From Achromobacter agilis (GTDB lineage: Bacteria > Pseudomonadota > Gammaproteobacteria > Burkholderiales > Burkholderiaceae_B): a stretch of DNA of 64,000 bases. The DNA lies in assembly GCF_900496965.1 (NCBI RefSeq), contig NZ_UFQB01000001.1:372001-436000 (forward strand). Reading direction: 5' to 3'. Each line of letters opens with the position of its first letter. Position 1 is the stretch's first letter. The notes below the pieces were generated by a model. That model was not told the origin of the DNA, did no database searches, and saw only the letters and a list, made by a program, of their open reading frames with translations. Below are positions 28,791 to 39,062 of the stretch, piece by piece. Made by a program: the position numbers and the translations under genes.

Positions 28791-29156
28791 TTATTTCTTC
28801 AGGGACGCAGCAGCACGACGCGGGCCCTTGCGGGTCCGGGCGTTGGTGCGAGTGCGCTGGCCGCGCACGGGCAAACCGCGCTTGTGACGCATACCGCGGT
28901 AGGTTCCCAGGTCGATCAAACGCTTGATCGAGAGCTGTACTTCACGACGCAGGTCGCCTTCAACCGTGAACAAACCAACATGTTCGCGGACGCGTTCCAA
29001 TTCAGCGTCGTTCAGATCCTTGACCTTCTTGTCAAAGGGTACGTTTGCCGCTTCGCAAATCTTGCGAGCGCGCGTACGACCAATGCCAAAAATGGCGGTC
29101 AGTCCGATCTCGGCGTGCTGTTGCGGCGGGATGTTAATGCCAGCAATACGGGCCAT
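28791..29156 (-). CDS. rpsM: 30S ribosomal protein S13
   Basis: 121 residues starting [20 protein letters not shown] and ending in the basic [16 protein letters not shown] tail that reaches the P-site tRNA. S13 forms intersubunit bridges on the 30S head. First of the alpha-block S13-S11-S4 genes. Confidence 0.98.
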   Translation of the reverse strand: MARIAGINIPPQQHAEIGLTAIFGIGRTRARKICEAANVPFDKKVKDLNDAELERVREHVGLFTVEGDLRREVQLSIKRLIDLGTYRGMRHKRGLPVRGQRTRTNARTRKGPRRAAASLKK

Positions 29157-29199
29157 GACTATTCCTTGAATAAATCTGTTGCGTAGTCGCTAACCCGAG

Positions 29200-29313
29200 T
29201 TAGCCTTGACGCTGCTTGTGACGCGGGTCGGTGCAGATAACGCGCACCACGCCGTGACGTTTGATAACTTTGCAGTTGCGGCAGATCCGCTTAACCGATG
29301 CCATTACTTTCAT
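29200..29313 (-). CDS. rpmJ: 50S ribosomal protein L36
   Basis: 37 residues, beginning [20 protein letters not shown] and ending in a Lys-Gln-Arg-Gln-Gly tail. The Cys-x-x-Cys ... Cys ... His pattern (C12, C15, C28, H33) is the zinc-binding form of L36. Found by direct translation between infA and rpsM, its usual place. Too short for many gene finders. Confidence 0.96.
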
Positions 29314-29347
29314 GGTTGACTCCTAATTTTCCGTAATCCGGTTCCGC

Positions 29348-29566
29348 TCATTTGGAGCGGAAAACTATCCTGGCTCGCGTCAGATCATAGGGCGTGAGCT
29401 CCACTGTGACCTTGTCACCCGGCAGGATCCGGATGTAATGCATACGCATCTTGCCGGAAATATGGCCCAACACCACGTGGCCGTTTTCGAGCTTGACGCG
29501 AAATGTCGCGTTGGGGAGGTTCTCAAGAACCTCGCCTTGCATCTGAATGACGTCGTCCTTGGACAT
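29348..29566 (-). CDS. infA: Translation initiation factor IF-1
   Basis: 72 residues, a single OB-fold: [20 protein letters not shown], then [22 protein letters not shown]-1 occupies the A site during initiation. Located between secY and rpmJ, the standard spc-operon position in many betaproteobacteria, and starting 8 bases after the secY stop. Confidence 0.97.
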   Translation of the reverse strand: MSKDDVIQMQGEVLENLPNATFRVKLENGHVVLGHISGKMRMHYIRILPGDKVTVELTPYDLTRARIVFRSK

Positions 29567-29573
29567 CTTTTGC

Positions 29574-30899
29574 TTACCGCATCGGCAAACCCGAGCCCTT
29601 GAAGTTCGCCTTCTTGAGCAACGAGTCGTACTGGTGAGACATCATGTAGGCCTGAACCTGTGCCATGAAATCCATCGTCACCACCACAATAATCAACAGG
29701 GACGTACCACCGAAGTAGAAAGGAACGTTCCAGCGCATCACCAAGAATTCCGGCAACAGGCACACCAACGTGATGTAGATGGCACCTGCGAGCGTCAAAC
29801 GCATCAGGATCTTGTCGATGTAGCGCGCTGTTTGTTCGCCCGGACGAATGCCCGGAACAAACGCACCACTCTTCTTCAGGTTGTCCGCCGTTTCGCGGCT
29901 GTTGAACACCAGAGCCGTGTAGAAAAAGCAGAAGAAAATAATCGCGACCGAGTACAGCGTGATGTAGAGCGGTTGACGAGGCGACAGGGCCGCAGCCAGG
30001 TCGCTAAGCCAGCGCATGTTCTCGCTGCTGGAAAACCAGCTCGTGATCGTGGCCGGGAACAGAATGATCGACGATGCGAAGATCGGCGGAATCACCCCTG
30101 CCATGTTCAGCTTCAGCGGCAAATGCGAGCTTTGGCCACCATAGATCTTGTTGCCGACCTGACGCTTGGCGTAGTTCACCGTGATCTTGCGCTGTCCGCG
30201 TTCCACGAACACCACAAAAGCGGTAACCAGCACCACCAGAGCCACGATGAACAGTGCCGACAGCACGGACATCGCGTTGGTGCGGACCAGGTCCAACAGT
30301 GCAGCCAGCGCGGCAGGCAAGCCTGCAACGATACCTGCGAAGATCAGGATGGAAATCCCGTTGCCCAGACCACGTTCCGTGATCTGCTCACCCAGCCACA
30401 TGACGAACATGGTGCCGGTGACCAGGGTCACGACGGTCGTAAAGCGGAACAGCATGCCCGGATCGATCACCAGTCCCTGCTGGGACTCCAACGCTACCGA
30501 AATGCCCACTGCCTGCACCAGCGCCAGCACGACAGTGCCGTAGCGGGTGTATTGGGTAATCTTCCGACGGCCGGATTCGCCCTCTTTCTTGAGAGCTTCC
30601 AGCGACGGCACCACCACAGACATAAGCTGCATGATGATGGATGCCGAAATGTACGGCATGATCCCCAGGGCAAAAATCGAGAAGCGCGAGAGCGCCCCGC
30701 CCGAGAACATGTTGAACAGGCCGAGGATCCCGCCCTGGTTCTGGCGGAACAGGTCCGCCAGCGCATCCGGGTTGATGCCCGGTACCGGGATGTGAGTACC
30801 CAACCGGTAAACCACCAGGGCGAGCACCAGGAACACGAGACGGCGCTTTAGGTCGCCGTACCGTCCTCCGGTTTTGCCCAATGCCTGCGCGTTAGCCAC
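29574..30899 (-). CDS. secY: Protein translocase subunit SecY
   Basis: 441 residues with ten hydrophobic segments. It forms the SecYEG channel in the inner membrane. Motifs include [14 protein letters not shown] after helix 1, the plug-region segment that follows, and the C-terminal cytoplasmic loop with [16 protein letters not shown]. Lies between rplO and infA as expected. Confidence 0.98.
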   Translation of the reverse strand: MANAQALGKTGGRYGDLKRRLVFLVLALVVYRLGTHIPVPGINPDALADLFRQNQGGILGLFNMFSGGALSRFSIFALGIMPYISASIIMQLMSVVVPSLEALKKEGESGRRKITQYTRYGTVVLALVQAVGISVALESQQGLVIDPGMLFRFTTVVTLVTGTMFVMWLGEQITERGLGNGISILIFAGIVAGLPAALAALLDLVRTNAMSVLSALFIVALVVLVTAFVVFVERGQRKITVNYAKRQVGNKIYGGQSSHLPLKLNMAGVIPPIFASSIILFPATITSWFSSSENMRWLSDLAAALSPRQPLYITLYSVAIIFFCFFYTALVFNSRETADNLKKSGAFVPGIRPGEQTARYIDKILMRLTLAGAIYITLVCLLPEFLVMRWNVPFYFGGTSLLIIVVVTMDFMAQVQAYMMSHQYDSLLKKANFKGSGLPMR

Positions 30900-30913
30900 T
30901 CGTCACCTCGTGA

Positions 30914-31354
30914 TCAGGCAAGCGAGCCGCCCGCGGCTTCGATGGCGGCGCGAGCGCCGGCCGTCGCGGTAATGCCCTTCAGCACAACCTTGCGCGAGAG
31001 TTCACCCGACTTGATGACCTTGGCGTAACGAACCGCCTGGCCGATCACGCCAGCCGCCTTCAGCACTTGCACGTCGACTTCGTCGATGGGCAGGGCTTGC
31101 AGGTCCGACAGACGAACTTCGGCGTACAGGTGCTGGCCGAGCGGGGTGAAACCACGCTTGGGCAGACGACGCTGCAGCGGCATTTGACCGCCTTCGAAGC
31201 CAACCTTATGGAAACCGCCCGAGCGCGACTTCTGACCCTTGTGACCACGGCCGGCGGTCTTACCCAGACCCGAACCGATGCCACGGCCGACGCGGCGCTT
31301 GGCGTGCTTGCTGCCCTCAGCGGGCTTCAGCGAATTAAGTTGCATATCCGACAT
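30914..31354 (-). CDS. rplO: 50S ribosomal protein L15
   Basis: 146 residues. The Gly-rich [20 protein letters not shown] start and [15 protein letters not shown] identify L15, a late 50S assembly protein binding 23S rRNA. The start [14 protein letters not shown] is slightly extended relative to MQLN; either ATG is possible. Confidence 0.97.
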   Translation of the reverse strand: MSDMQLNSLKPAEGSKHAKRRVGRGIGSGLGKTAGRGHKGQKSRSGGFHKVGFEGGQMPLQRRLPKRGFTPLGQHLYAEVRLSDLQALPIDEVDVQVLKAAGVIGQAVRYAKVIKSGELSRKVVLKGITATAGARAAIEAAGGSLA

Positions 31355-31363
31355 GGTGATTCC

Positions 31364-31549
31364 TTAGGCTTCCGAGACGGAAACGAGATAATCCACCTTA
31401 CGGATCATCCCACGCACCTCGGGCGTATCGACCAACACGCGGCTGCTGTTGATGCGACCCAAGCCCAAACCGCGAACCGTATCACGGTGCGATTGCTTGG
31501 TACCGATCACCGAGCGCACGAGGGTCACTTTGATCTGCTTCTGAGCCAT
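31364..31549 (-). CDS. rpmD: 50S ribosomal protein L30
   Basis: 61 residues: [20 protein letters not shown] and [20 protein letters not shown] are typical of bacterial L30. It starts 3 bases after the rpsE stop and ends 9 bases before rplO. Confidence 0.97.
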   Translation of the reverse strand: MAQKQIKVTLVRSVIGTKQSHRDTVRGLGLGRINSSRVLVDTPEVRGMIRKVDYLVSVSEA

Positions 31550-31552
31550 GAT

Positions 31553-32074
31553 TTACCCCAGGATTTCTTCGACCGACTTGCCGCGCTTGGCAGCAACATC
31601 AGCCGGGGTCATGGAGGCGCGCAGGCCGTTCAACGTGGCGCGAACCATGTTGTAGGGGTTGCTCGAGCCCAGGCTCTTGGCAACCACGTTACGCACACCC
31701 ATCACATCAAAAATAGCGCGCATCGGGCCGCCGGCGATAACACCGGTACCTTCAGCAGCGGGCGAGATCAGCACGGTAGCGGCGCCATGCTTGCCAACCA
31801 CGGTGTGGTGCAGCGTGCCGTTCTTCAGGGCGACCTTGAACATGCCGCGGCGGGCCTGTTCCATCGCCTTCTGAACGGACACCGGCACTTCACGCGCCTT
31901 GCCCTTGCCCATGCCGATGCGACCATCGCCATCGCCAACCACGGTCAGCGCGGCAAAGCTCATGGTGCGACCACCCTTGACCACTTTGCTCACGCGGTTG
32001 ACCGCGATCATCTTTTCGCGGAGGCCGTCATCGTTCTCTTTTTCCGCAGCGTTCTTGCCTTGTACTTTAGCCAT
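31553..32074 (-). CDS. rpsE: 30S ribosomal protein S5
   Basis: 173 residues, with the S5 double-stranded RNA-binding domain ([20 protein letters not shown]) and the C-terminal domain with [20 protein letters not shown]5 affects decoding accuracy at the mRNA entry side. Standard spc order between rplR and rpmD. Confidence 0.98.
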   Translation of the reverse strand: MAKVQGKNAAEKENDDGLREKMIAVNRVSKVVKGGRTMSFAALTVVGDGDGRIGMGKGKAREVPVSVQKAMEQARRGMFKVALKNGTLHHTVVGKHGAATVLISPAAEGTGVIAGGPMRAIFDVMGVRNVVAKSLGSSNPYNMVRATLNGLRASMTPADVAAKRGKSVEEILG

Positions 32075-32089
32075 TTGACAGATCCTCGC

Positions 32090-32455
32090 TTAGAACTTCA
32101 GGCCGGCTTCACGCGCGGCATCGGCCAGCGCTTTCACGCGGCCATGGTAACGAAAGCCCGAGCGATCGAAAGCGACCAGTTCGATACCGGCAGCCTTGGC
32201 CTTTTCGGCCACGCGCTTGCCAACCAGCGACGCAGCGGCTTTGTTGCCGCCCTGACCAGTTTGGCCGGCCAGTTGCGCGCGCACTTCGGCTTCGACAGTC
32301 GAGGCGCTGACCAGAACGCGATCGCCTTCCGGCGAAATGATGTTGGCGTAGATGTGCTGGTTCGAGCGGAAAATCGAGAGGCGATGAACGCGCAGCTCGT
32401 TGATCTTCCGGCGGGTCGGAACCGCACGACGCAAACGGGAAACTTTTTTGTCCAT
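32090..32455 (-). CDS. rplR: 50S ribosomal protein L18
   Basis: 121 residues. A basic N-terminus ([20 protein letters not shown]) precedes the 5S rRNA-binding core with [20 protein letters not shown] and the end [20 protein letters not shown]. Confidence 0.97.
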   Translation of the reverse strand: MDKKVSRLRRAVPTRRKINELRVHRLSIFRSNQHIYANIISPEGDRVLVSASTVEAEVRAQLAGQTGQGGNKAAASLVGKRVAEKAKAAGIELVAFDRSGFRYHGRVKALADAAREAGLKF

Positions 32456-32476
32456 GATTCGTCCTTGCGTGCGCCG

Positions 32477-33010
32477 TTATTTCTTCTTGGTTTCTTTGAT
32501 GACGACGCGTTCGTCCGAGTAACGCACGCCCTTGCCCTTGTAGGGTTCGGGTTCGCGGTACGCGCGGATTTCAGCGGCCACCTGACCGACGACTTGCTTG
32601 TTGGCGCCCTTGATGACGATTTCCGTCTGGGTGGGGCATTCGGCCTTGATACCGGCCGGCAACTGATGCACGACGTCGTGCGAGAAACCGAGCTGCAGCT
32701 TAACGGCGTCGCCTTGAACCGAGGCGCGGTAACCCACGCCAACCAGGTTCAGCTTGCGCTCGAATCCCTTGCTCACGCCGTTGACCATGTTGGCCACCAG
32801 CGCGCGCACGGTACCCGACATGGCATTGGCGTGACGGGTTTCGTTGGCGGCGGCAAACGTGAGCTTGCCTTCGTCCAGCGCAACCGTGACGTCGCCAGTC
32901 AGGGCTTGGGTCAAGGAACCCAGCGGGCCCTTGACGGTGATCTGATCCTGCTTGATGTCAGCTTCGACACCCTTGGGCAGCTCGACCGGATACTTAGCGA
33001 TACGTGACAT
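32477..33010 (-). CDS. rplF: 50S ribosomal protein L6
   Basis: 177 residues. Opens [20 protein letters not shown] and has two similar L6 domains. The second includes [20 protein letters not shown] followed by the PYKGKGVRY motif. Located between rpsH and rplR. Confidence 0.98.
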   Translation of the reverse strand: MSRIAKYPVELPKGVEADIKQDQITVKGPLGSLTQALTGDVTVALDEGKLTFAAANETRHANAMSGTVRALVANMVNGVSKGFERKLNLVGVGYRASVQGDAVKLQLGFSHDVVHQLPAGIKAECPTQTEIVIKGANKQVVGQVAAEIRAYREPEPYKGKGVRYSDERVVIKETKKK

Positions 33011-33022
33011 TCGAATTTCTCC

Positions 33023-33418
33023 TTAGGCCACGTAGCACAGCACTTCGCCGCCGACGCCGTTGGCGCGAGCCTTACGGTCGGTCATAACGCCGCGCGAGGT
33101 CGAAACGATAGCCACGCCCAGGCCGTTCATGACCTGAGGAATGCTGGTACGGCCCTTGTAGATACGCAGACCAGGGCGCGAGACGCGTTCGATGCGCTCG
33201 ATAACCGGACGGCCAGCGTAGTACTTCAGGGTGATCTCGAGCTCAGGCTTGGCCTGGGTGCCCTTGATTTCAAAGCTGTCGATGTAGCCTTCGTCCTTCA
33301 GCACGGCGGCAATGGCCGCCTTCAGCTTCGAGGAGGGCATGTTCACCGTAACTTTGTCCACTTGCTGCGCATTGCGAATGCGGGTCAGCATATCGGCGAT
33401 GGGATCGCTCATGCTCAT
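33023..33418 (-). CDS. rpsH: 30S ribosomal protein S8
   Basis: 131 residues from [19 protein letters not shown], the usual S8 start; GGAGAAA just upstream supports it over a longer reading frame that begins inside the S14 gene. The C-terminus [20 protein letters not shown] is characteristic. In E. coli S8 represses the spc operon by binding its own message near rplX-rplE; whether that site exists here was not tested. Confidence 0.97.
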   Translation of the reverse strand: MSMSDPIADMLTRIRNAQQVDKVTVNMPSSKLKAAIAAVLKDEGYIDSFEIKGTQAKPELEITLKYYAGRPVIERIERVSRPGLRIYKGRTSIPQVMNGLGVAIVSTSRGVMTDRKARANGVGGEVLCYVA

Positions 33419-33428
33419 ATTGTTTCTC

Positions 33429-33734
33429 CTACCAGCTGGCCTTGGTGATGCCGGGGATTTCACCCTTCATCGCCATTTCACGCAGTTTGTGGCGCGTCAG
33501 GCCGAACTTGCGGAACACACCGCGCGGACGACCGGTGACCACGCAACGGTTACGTTGACGCGTCGGGTTGGCATTGCGCGGCAGCTGTTGCAGCTTGAGC
33601 CGAGCTTGGTAACGTTCTTCGTCGGTCTTCGACTGGTCGTCGATGATCGCCTTCAACTCAGCACGCTTGGCGGCGAACTTGTCAGCCAGCTTGGCGCGCT
33701 TGATGTCGCGATTGATGAGGGAAAGTTTAGCCAC
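33429..33734 (-). CDS. rpsN: 30S ribosomal protein S14
   Basis: 101 residues, the long zinc-free form (no Cys-x-x-Cys pairs). [20 protein letters not shown] start and [19 protein letters not shown] near the end. Between rplE and rpsH. Confidence 0.98.
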   Translation of the reverse strand: MAKLSLINRDIKRAKLADKFAAKRAELKAIIDDQSKTDEERYQARLKLQQLPRNANPTRQRNRCVVTGRPRGVFRKFGLTRHKLREMAMKGEIPGITKASW

Positions 33735-33746
33735 GTCATCAGCCCC

Positions 33747-34286
33747 TTAGTTACGGAACGGGAAGCTGAAGGCCGTCAACAGCGCCTTGGCTTCTTCGTC
33801 GGTCTTCGCGGAGGTGGTGATGCTGATGTTCAGCCCACGCAGCGCGTCGATCTTGTCGTACTCGATTTCGGGGAAAATGATCTGCTCTTTCACCCCGATG
33901 TTGTAGTTGCCACGGCCGTCGAACGCACGACCCGAGATGCCGCGGAAGTCGCGCACGCGAGGCAGCGCAACCGCCACCAGGCGATCCAGGAATTCGTACA
34001 TGCGCTGACCACGCAGCGTGACCATGCAACCAATCGGGTAGTTTTCGCGGATCTTGAACCCGGCGATAGCCTTCTTGGTCTTCGTCACGACGGGCTTCTG
34101 GCCGGCGATCTTGGTCAGGTCCGAAACGGCGTGCTCGATGACCTTTTTGTCAGCGACGGCTTCCGAGACACCCATGTTCAGGGTGATCTTGGTGATGCGC
34201 GGCACTTCCATCGTGCTCTTGTAGCCAAACTTGGCCTGCAGGTCGGCAGCGACCTTGCTCTTATAGAGATCTTGCAAACGAGACAT
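33747..34286 (-). CDS. rplE: 50S ribosomal protein L5
   Basis: 179 residues. [40 protein letters not shown] and the end [20 protein letters not shown] match L5, which binds 5S rRNA in the central protuberance. Confidence 0.98.
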   Translation of the reverse strand: MSRLQDLYKSKVAADLQAKFGYKSTMEVPRITKITLNMGVSEAVADKKVIEHAVSDLTKIAGQKPVVTKTKKAIAGFKIRENYPIGCMVTLRGQRMYEFLDRLVAVALPRVRDFRGISGRAFDGRGNYNIGVKEQIIFPEIEYDKIDALRGLNISITTSAKTDEEAKALLTAFSFPFRN

Positions 34287-34298
34287 GTCTATCGCCCC

Positions 34299-34619
34299 TT
34301 ACGCCTTGGCGCCGACAACGGCACCATTGGAACGGAACACGCGGACCTTGCGACCTTCGACTTCTTGCACGCCCACACGGTCGCCACGACCGGTCGCGGG
34401 GTTGAAGAGCGCCACATTCGAGATGTGGATCGGCATGGTCTTTTCGACGATTCCGCCCGGGTTGTTGGCCATCGGGTTGGCTTTCACGTGTTTCTTGACG
34501 ACATTGACGCCTTCGACCAAAACGTGGTCGGCGTCAACGCGAGCAAGCACCGTACCGCGACGCTTCTTGTCGCGGCCGGTCAGGACGATGACTTCGTCGC
34601 CTTTACGAATGTTGTTCAT
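34299..34619 (-). CDS. rplX: 50S ribosomal protein L24
   Basis: 106 residues with the KOW motif near the start ([20 protein letters not shown]). It nucleates 50S assembly. Between rplN and rplE. Confidence 0.98.
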   Translation of the reverse strand: MNNIRKGDEVIVLTGRDKKRRGTVLARVDADHVLVEGVNVVKKHVKANPMANNPGGIVEKTMPIHISNVALFNPATGRGDRVGVQEVEGRKVRVFRSNGAVVGAKA

Positions 34620-34630
34620 CGTAGGGCTCC

Positions 34631-34999
34631 TTACAGCACTTCCGGGGCCAGCGACACGATCTTCATGAACTTCTCGGTACGCAGTTCACGCGTCACGGGT
34701 CCGAAGATGCGGGTGCCGATAGGCTCCAGCTTGGCGTTGAGCAACACGGCGGCATTGCCACCGAAACGAATCAGCGAACCGTCTTTACGGCGCACGCCCT
34801 TGGCGGTACGAACCACCACGGCATTGTAAATTTCGCCTTTCTTGACGCGTCCGCGCGGAGCCGCATCTTTGACGCTCACCTTGATGATGTCGCCGATACC
34901 GGCATAACGGCGCTTGGAGCCACCGAGCACCTTAATGCACATGACATGACGCGCACCAGTGTTATCGGCCACATCCAGCGTGGTCTGCATTTGGATCAT
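34631..34999 (-). CDS. rplN: 50S ribosomal protein L14
   Basis: 122 residues starting [20 protein letters not shown] with the conserved [11 protein letters not shown] near the end. First gene of the spc operon. In E. coli it follows rpsQ directly; here rpsQ is 11.5 kb upstream, and a promoter with a ~248-base leader precedes rplN. Confidence 0.98.
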   Translation of the reverse strand: MIQMQTTLDVADNTGARHVMCIKVLGGSKRRYAGIGDIIKVSVKDAAPRGRVKKGEIYNAVVVRTAKGVRRKDGSLIRFGGNAAVLLNAKLEPIGTRIFGPVTRELRTEKFMKIVSLAPEVL

Positions 35000-35354
35000 G
35001 ATTTTTCCTGTTCCAACTTAACTGGAAATACGGTTTTCCCAACAAGGGAACACTGCAATTCCTGCCAGTTTTGGTCCCGTCAGGTCTGCCGCCCTGCTTT
35101 AGTGTTGGCACGCCTAGTGCTTTCGCCCTACGCCTGCAACTGGTTGGCAACGCAACGACCCTGGGTTGAAATCCTGCGGGTATTCCCCCAACACGCCGAG
35201 TTAACTTGCCATTGGCTTGGGCCAACTCGATCGACAATCTGGGAAAGCTGATCATTCTAGCCTGGTTAAATTTTGAGCGCAAGCACTTTGTTGGGATAAC
35301 GCACAAAAGACCACGTTTCGGCTTGGCGAGGCACCGCCGGCATCATGCGTCCCC
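35000..35354 (-). other. Long 5' leader and promoter region of the spc operon
   Basis: No gene. From the predicted start near 35247 the untranslated leader to rplN is about 248 bases. It contains a nested stem (AACTGG at 35020-35025 with CCAGTT at 35065-35070) enclosing a TTCCC/GGGAA hairpin. No T-run that would make it an attenuator was seen. Autoregulation by a spc-operon protein is possible but untested. Confidence 0.5.
35254..35282 (-). promoter_or_regulatory. Sigma-70 promoter of the spc-alpha operon
   Basis: On the minus strand TTGCGC (35277-35282) and TAGAAT (35254-35259) are spaced by exactly 17 bases. It lies between the hydroxylase gene and rplN, where the operon needs a promoter because the S10 block is elsewhere. 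Confidence 0.7.
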
Positions 35355-36152
35355 TTATTTTTGACGATAGTACCCCTTCTCCCAGGCGTCGTGATTGGCC
35401 TTGCCGCGGCGGATTTCATCCGTGAATGGCGCGGCCATAAGCACCAGGCGGTTCAGCCACCTGACCGGCGCCCGGCACGGCCGTTCAAAGTCCACGAACA
35501 GCACGGCGCGCAGGCCGGCCGTATCGTTATGCACCTCGTGCGGGTACAGGTCGTCGAACACCACGGCCCGCCCTTCCTGCCAGCTATAGCGCTCGCCCCC
35601 GACCTCGATCCAGCACCGCTCGGCGGGCTCCGGCACCACCAGGCCCAGGTGCAGGCGCAGCACGCCGTTGTAAGGGCCGGTGTGCAGCGGAATTCTTTTG
35701 CCCGCCTCAAGGATGGAAAAGAACGCGGTGCGGATGCCCGGGATTCCCGCCAGCGCCCGGGCGGTGGCGGGACAGCGCGCCAGGTTACGGTCGGAACGCA
35801 GGCCATAACCCATGAACACGAACGTTTTCCATTGGTCGTCCGAGGTGATCTGCCCCACGTCGGGCGAGATCTCGTGGAAGGCGGGCAGGCGCTGGCGCTC
35901 GGACAGCAGCCCCGCCAATTCTGCGCGGATGGCGGGCGCCTGCGCCTCAAGCCCGGCCACCCAGGGAAACTGGCTGTTCCGGAAGATGGGATGGTCTCCC
36001 ACCAGCGACGCCTGGGCAATACGATGGCGCAGCCAGTCTATGAACCGGAAAAAGACCCGCGAATAGACGCTGGGCTTGCCGGACGGACGCGCATCGACGG
36101 GTTGCACAATGGGTAATCCGGTAGGCAGCCAAAGATGCATCATTTTGTCCAT
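35355..36152 (-). CDS. Aspartyl/asparaginyl beta-hydroxylase-family dioxygenase
   Basis: About 265 residues. The double-stranded beta-helix core shows [10 protein letters not shown], then RLHLGLVVP, then a distal PHEVHND and the basic VLFVDFERP, matching the AspH family of iron/2-oxoglutarate-like hydroxylases, which act on proteins or on lipid A-type envelope lipids. The first 40 residues are more hydrophobic/aromatic and may associate with membrane. The start is uncertain (ATGs ending at 36152, 36143 or 36140, none with a clear Shine-Dalgarno). A longer frame would overlap the divergent aldehyde dehydrogenase gene and is rejected. Substrate unknown. Confidence 0.87.
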   Translation of the reverse strand: MDKMMHLWLPTGLPIVQPVDARPSGKPSVYSRVFFRFIDWLRHRIAQASLVGDHPIFRNSQFPWVAGLEAQAPAIRAELAGLLSERQRLPAFHEISPDVGQITSDDQWKTFVFMGYGLRSDRNLARCPATARALAGIPGIRTAFFSILEAGKRIPLHTGPYNGVLRLHLGLVVPEPAERCWIEVGGERYSWQEGRAVVFDDLYPHEVHNDTAGLRAVLFVDFERPCRAPVRWLNRLVLMAAPFTDEIRRGKANHDAWEKGYYRQK

Positions 36153-36297
36153 GGCGGGGCACGCATGCAAGGTTTGCGCGCCGATTGGCTCCAAGGCTCC
36201 TGCCGCTATTGGACCTCCCCGCCGCCGGCAAGCTGGTTTAGACTGGCATGGGCGACAGCGATCGCTATCCACTCCTACTTCGCAAGGAAAGACAGGC

Positions 36298-37725
36298 ATG
36301 TATGAACAGTTGGCGCTGTATATCGACGGCGAATTCGTCGCCGGAGAGGGCAGGCGCACCCAGGACGTCATCAACCCGGCCACGCTGGAAGTGCTCGGCC
36401 AGCTGCCCCACGCCACCGAAGCGGATCTGGATCGCGCGCTAGCCGCCGCCCAGCGCGCGTTCGAATCCTGGAAGAAATCTTCTCCCATGGATCGTTCCGC
36501 CATCCTGCGCAAGGTCGCCACCCTGTCGCGCGAGCGTGCCAAGGAAATCGGCCGCAACATGACCCTCGACCAGGGCAAGCCGCTGGCCGAAGCCGTCGGC
36601 GAGGTCACCTCCTGCGCCGAACATGCCGACTGGCACGCCGAGGAATGCCGCCGCATCTACGGCCGCGTGATCCAGCCGCGCAACCCTGACGTGCGCCAGA
36701 TCGTGGTGCGCGAACCCATCGGCGTCTGCGCCGCCTTCACGCCCTGGAACTTCCCCTACAACCAAGCCATCCGCAAGATCGCCGCCGCGCTCGGCGCCGG
36801 TTGCACGGTGGTGCTGAAAGGTCCGGAAGACTCGCCCAGCGCCGTCATGGCCATCGCCCGCATGTTCCACGATGCCGGCCTGCCCAAGGGCTGCCTGAAC
36901 ATCGTTTGGGGCGAACCCGCCAAGATTTCCGACTATCTGATCCGTTCGCCGATCGTGCGCAAGGTCTCGTTCACCGGCTCCGTGCCGGTGGGCAAGCAAC
37001 TGGCCGCGCTGGCCGGCGCCCACATGAAGCGCGTCACCATGGAGCTCGGCGGCCACTCGCCCGTGCTGGTGTTCGACGACGCCGACATCGACCGCGCCGC
37101 CACCATGCTGGCCAAGTTCAAGGTGCGCAACGCCGGCCAGGTGTGCGTGTCGCCCACCCGCTTCTACGTGCAGAACGGCGCCTACGAGCAGTTCCTGGCG
37201 CGCTTCTCCGAGGTGCTCAAGAACATCAAGGTCGGCGACGGCCTCGAAGCTGGCATCGACATGGGCCCGCTGGCGCACGAGCGCCGCGTCCCCGCCATGA
37301 GCGCTTTCATCGACGACGCCAAGAAGCATGGCGGCAAGGTGGTGGTCGGCGGTGGTCCGCTGGATCGCAAGGGCTTCTTCTTTGCCCCCACGGTTGTCAC
37401 CGACCTGCCCGACAACGCCATGCTGATGACCGAAGAGCCCTTCGGCCCGGTGGCGCCGGTGGTCCGCTTCACCGACACCGATGAAGTGCTGGCGCGCGCC
37501 AACAGCCTGCCGTTCGGCCTGTCGTCCTACGTCTTCACCAACTCGCTGCAGACCGCCACCAAGGTCTCCAACGGCCTGGAAGCCGGCATGGTCAACATCA
37601 ACCATTTCGGCAGCGCCCTGGCCGAGACGCCCTTCGGCGGTATCAAGGACAGCGGCATCGGCAGCGAAGGCGGCCTGGAAACGTTCGACGGCTACCTGGT
37701 CACGAAGTTCATCACGCACGTCTGA
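36298..37725 (+). CDS. NAD(P)-dependent aldehyde dehydrogenase (succinate-semialdehyde type)
   Basis: 475 residues. The catalytic cysteine is C283 in [10 protein letters not shown] and the general-base glutamate E249 in [10 protein letters not shown]. The cofactor loop [11 protein letters not shown] is present, and the N-terminal [15 protein letters not shown] is typical. Family members oxidise semialdehydes to acids (GabD-like). AAGGAAAG lies upstream of the MYEQLALY start. Divergent from the hydroxylase gene; a strong terminator follows the stop, so it is probably monocistronic. Confidence 0.92.
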   Translation: MYEQLALYIDGEFVAGEGRRTQDVINPATLEVLGQLPHATEADLDRALAAAQRAFESWKKSSPMDRSAILRKVATLSRERAKEIGRNMTLDQGKPLAEAVGEVTSCAEHADWHAEECRRIYGRVIQPRNPDVRQIVVREPIGVCAAFTPWNFPYNQAIRKIAAALGAGCTVVLKGPEDSPSAVMAIARMFHDAGLPKGCLNIVWGEPAKISDYLIRSPIVRKVSFTGSVPVGKQLAALAGAHMKRVTMELGGHSPVLVFDDADIDRAATMLAKFKVRNAGQVCVSPTRFYVQNGAYEQFLARFSEVLKNIKVGDGLEAGIDMGPLAHERRVPAMSAFIDDAKKHGGKVVVGGGPLDRKGFFFAPTVVTDLPDNAMLMTEEPFGPVAPVVRFTDTDEVLARANSLPFGLSSYVFTNSLQTATKVSNGLEAGMVNINHFGSALAETPFGGIKDSGIGSEGGLETFDGYLVTKFITHV

Positions 37726-37742
37726 TCCTGCCAGGCGCCAAG

Positions 37743-37778
37743 AAAAAGCCCCGGGCGTCGCCGTCCGGGGCTTTTTTT
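37743..37778. terminator. Bidirectional rho-independent terminator
   Basis: AAAAAGCCCCGG (37743-37754) pairs with CCGGGGCTTTTT (37765-37776), with T-runs on both strands, between the convergent aldehyde dehydrogenase and ArsR-rhodanese genes. Confidence 0.9.
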
Positions 37779-37797
37779 CGTCGTCGACGGCCGCGAG

Positions 37798-38472
37798 TCA
37801 GGCCGCCTCGACGCGCAATCCCGCCGCCTTCCATTCCGGAAAGCCAACATCCAGCCTGCGGGCGCGCAGGCCCCGGGCCTGCAGGGCGGCGACCGCATCC
37901 GACGACAGGACGCAGTACGGCCCCCGGCAATAGGCCACGATGTTGGCATCGGCCGGCAGGTCCGCCAGTCGGCCTTCCAGCTGCTCGGGCGGAATATTGA
38001 CCGCCCCCGGCAGATGGCCCAGCGCGAATTCCTCCGCGGGACGCACATCCAGCAGCACGACGCTTCCGCTATCGAGCAGGCCGAGCAATTCGTCGACGGA
38101 CACGCCGTCCAGGCGATCCCGCTGATGAATGCTGTCGGCGATGATTTCCTTGATCTCGGCGCGCTGGTGCTCGGCATAGCCGCGCAACGCCGCCAGCAAC
38201 TGAGCGACCGGCCCCGTGCCCAGCCGGTACAGCACGCGCTTGCCGTCGCGCCGCGTCTGCACGAAACCTGCTCGGCGCAGGTGCTGCAAATGCTGGGACG
38301 TATTGGCCACCGACAGTCCGGACAGCTCGGCCAGGCGCTCGACCGCACGTTCGCCCTGGGCGACGTGCTCGAGCAGTACCAGGCGATGCGCATGCCCCAG
38401 GGTCTTGGCGACTTCGGCTAGCGCATCGAAATGCTGGGCGGGATAGGAATCGGCGGAAGCGTTCATTGACAT
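37798..38472 (-). CDS. ArsR-family regulator fused to a rhodanese domain
   Basis: 224 residues. Residues ~15-95 form an ArsR winged helix (LAELSGLSVANTSQHLQHLR is the recognition region). No N-terminal metal-binding cysteine pair is seen. Residues ~122-220 are a rhodanese domain with LLDVRPAEEFALGHLPGAVN and an active-site loop C182-RGPY-C187. Such fusions are known as regulators thought to sense sulfane sulfur or redox state. Divergent from a DUF2938 membrane protein; the 83-base gap holds strong inverted repeats, so it likely represses that gene and itself. Confidence 0.92.
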   Translation of the reverse strand: MSMNASADSYPAQHFDALAEVAKTLGHAHRLVLLEHVAQGERAVERLAELSGLSVANTSQHLQHLRRAGFVQTRRDGKRVLYRLGTGPVAQLLAALRGYAEHQRAEIKEIIADSIHQRDRLDGVSVDELLGLLDSGSVVLLDVRPAEEFALGHLPGAVNIPPEQLEGRLADLPADANIVAYCRGPYCVLSSDAVAALQARGLRARRLDVGFPEWKAAGLRVEAA

Positions 38473-38490
38473 GAAGATAGCATCACTCTA

Positions 38491-38526
38491 ACATTCAATC
38501 AATAAATTGAATGTATTGAATATTCA
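38491..38526. promoter_or_regulatory. Overlapping palindromic operators of the ArsR-rhodanese regulator
   Basis: ACATTCAAT (38491-38499) and ATTGAATGT (38506-38514) form a perfect 9-6-9 inverted repeat. It is followed by the ten-base palindrome TGAATATTCA (38517-38526). Repeated ATTGAAT half-sites between divergent genes are the expected layout for an ArsR-family dimer. Confidence 0.65.
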
Positions 38527-38555
38527 CGCTGCCTGGCACGACAACCGGAGATCCC

Positions 38556-39062
38556 ATGGCCAACGAATCCGAATTCTTCCTGCGCGCGCTCCTGATCGGC
38601 GTGGGCGCAACCGCGGTCATGGACTTGTGGGCGGTTTTCCTCAAGCGCTGTCTGCGCCTGCCGTCGCTGGACTTTGCCATGGTAGGCAGATGGGTCGGCC
38701 ATCTGGCGCGCGGCCAATTCACCCACGATGCCATCGGCCGGGCCGCCCCCGTGCCTGGCGAACGCGCGCTGGGCTGGGCCGCCCACTATGCGATCGGCGT
38801 GCTGTTCGCGGCGATCCTGCTGGCGGTCGCCGGCCTGGAATGGGCCCAGCGCCCGAGCTTGCTGCCCGCCCTGCTGTTCGGACTGGCCAGCTTGGCGGCC
38901 CCATTCTTCATTCTGCAGCCGGGCATGGGAGCCGGCATTGCCGCGTCCCGCACCCCCAGGCCCAACACGGCCCGCCTGCGCAGCCTGATGGCCCACACCG
39001 TTTTCGGCATCGGCCTGTACCTGGCCGCCTGGGGATCAACCCTGCTGTTGGCCCGGATCTGA
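38556..39062 (+). CDS. DUF2938 family membrane protein
   Basis: 168 residues with about four hydrophobic segments (near 8-25, 75-95, 103-120, 145-165). The layout fits DUF2938: LIGVGATAVMDLWAVF at the start and GWAAHYAIGVLFA in the middle. No catalytic motif. It is divergent from the ArsR-rhodanese regulator and is its likely target, perhaps handling sulfur compounds or reactive sulfur at the membrane; that is inference. Its 3' end overlaps the convergent AraC gene by 27 bases. Confidence 0.85.
   Translation: MANESEFFLRALLIGVGATAVMDLWAVFLKRCLRLPSLDFAMVGRWVGHLARGQFTHDAIGRAAPVPGERALGWAAHYAIGVLFAAILLAVAGLEWAQRPSLLPALLFGLASLAAPFFILQPGMGAGIAASRTPRPNTARLRSLMAHTVFGIGLYLAAWGSTLLLARI

Noticed and set aside
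31067..33007. 646-residue open frame antisense to rplO-rplF
   Set aside because: It runs across five ribosomal protein genes, so it is a by-product of their codon use.
35156..35160. Small open frames in the spc leader (for example a 101-residue frame from 34946)
   Set aside because: They span the rplN start and the leader, have no ribosome-binding site or protein-like composition, and run against the operon.
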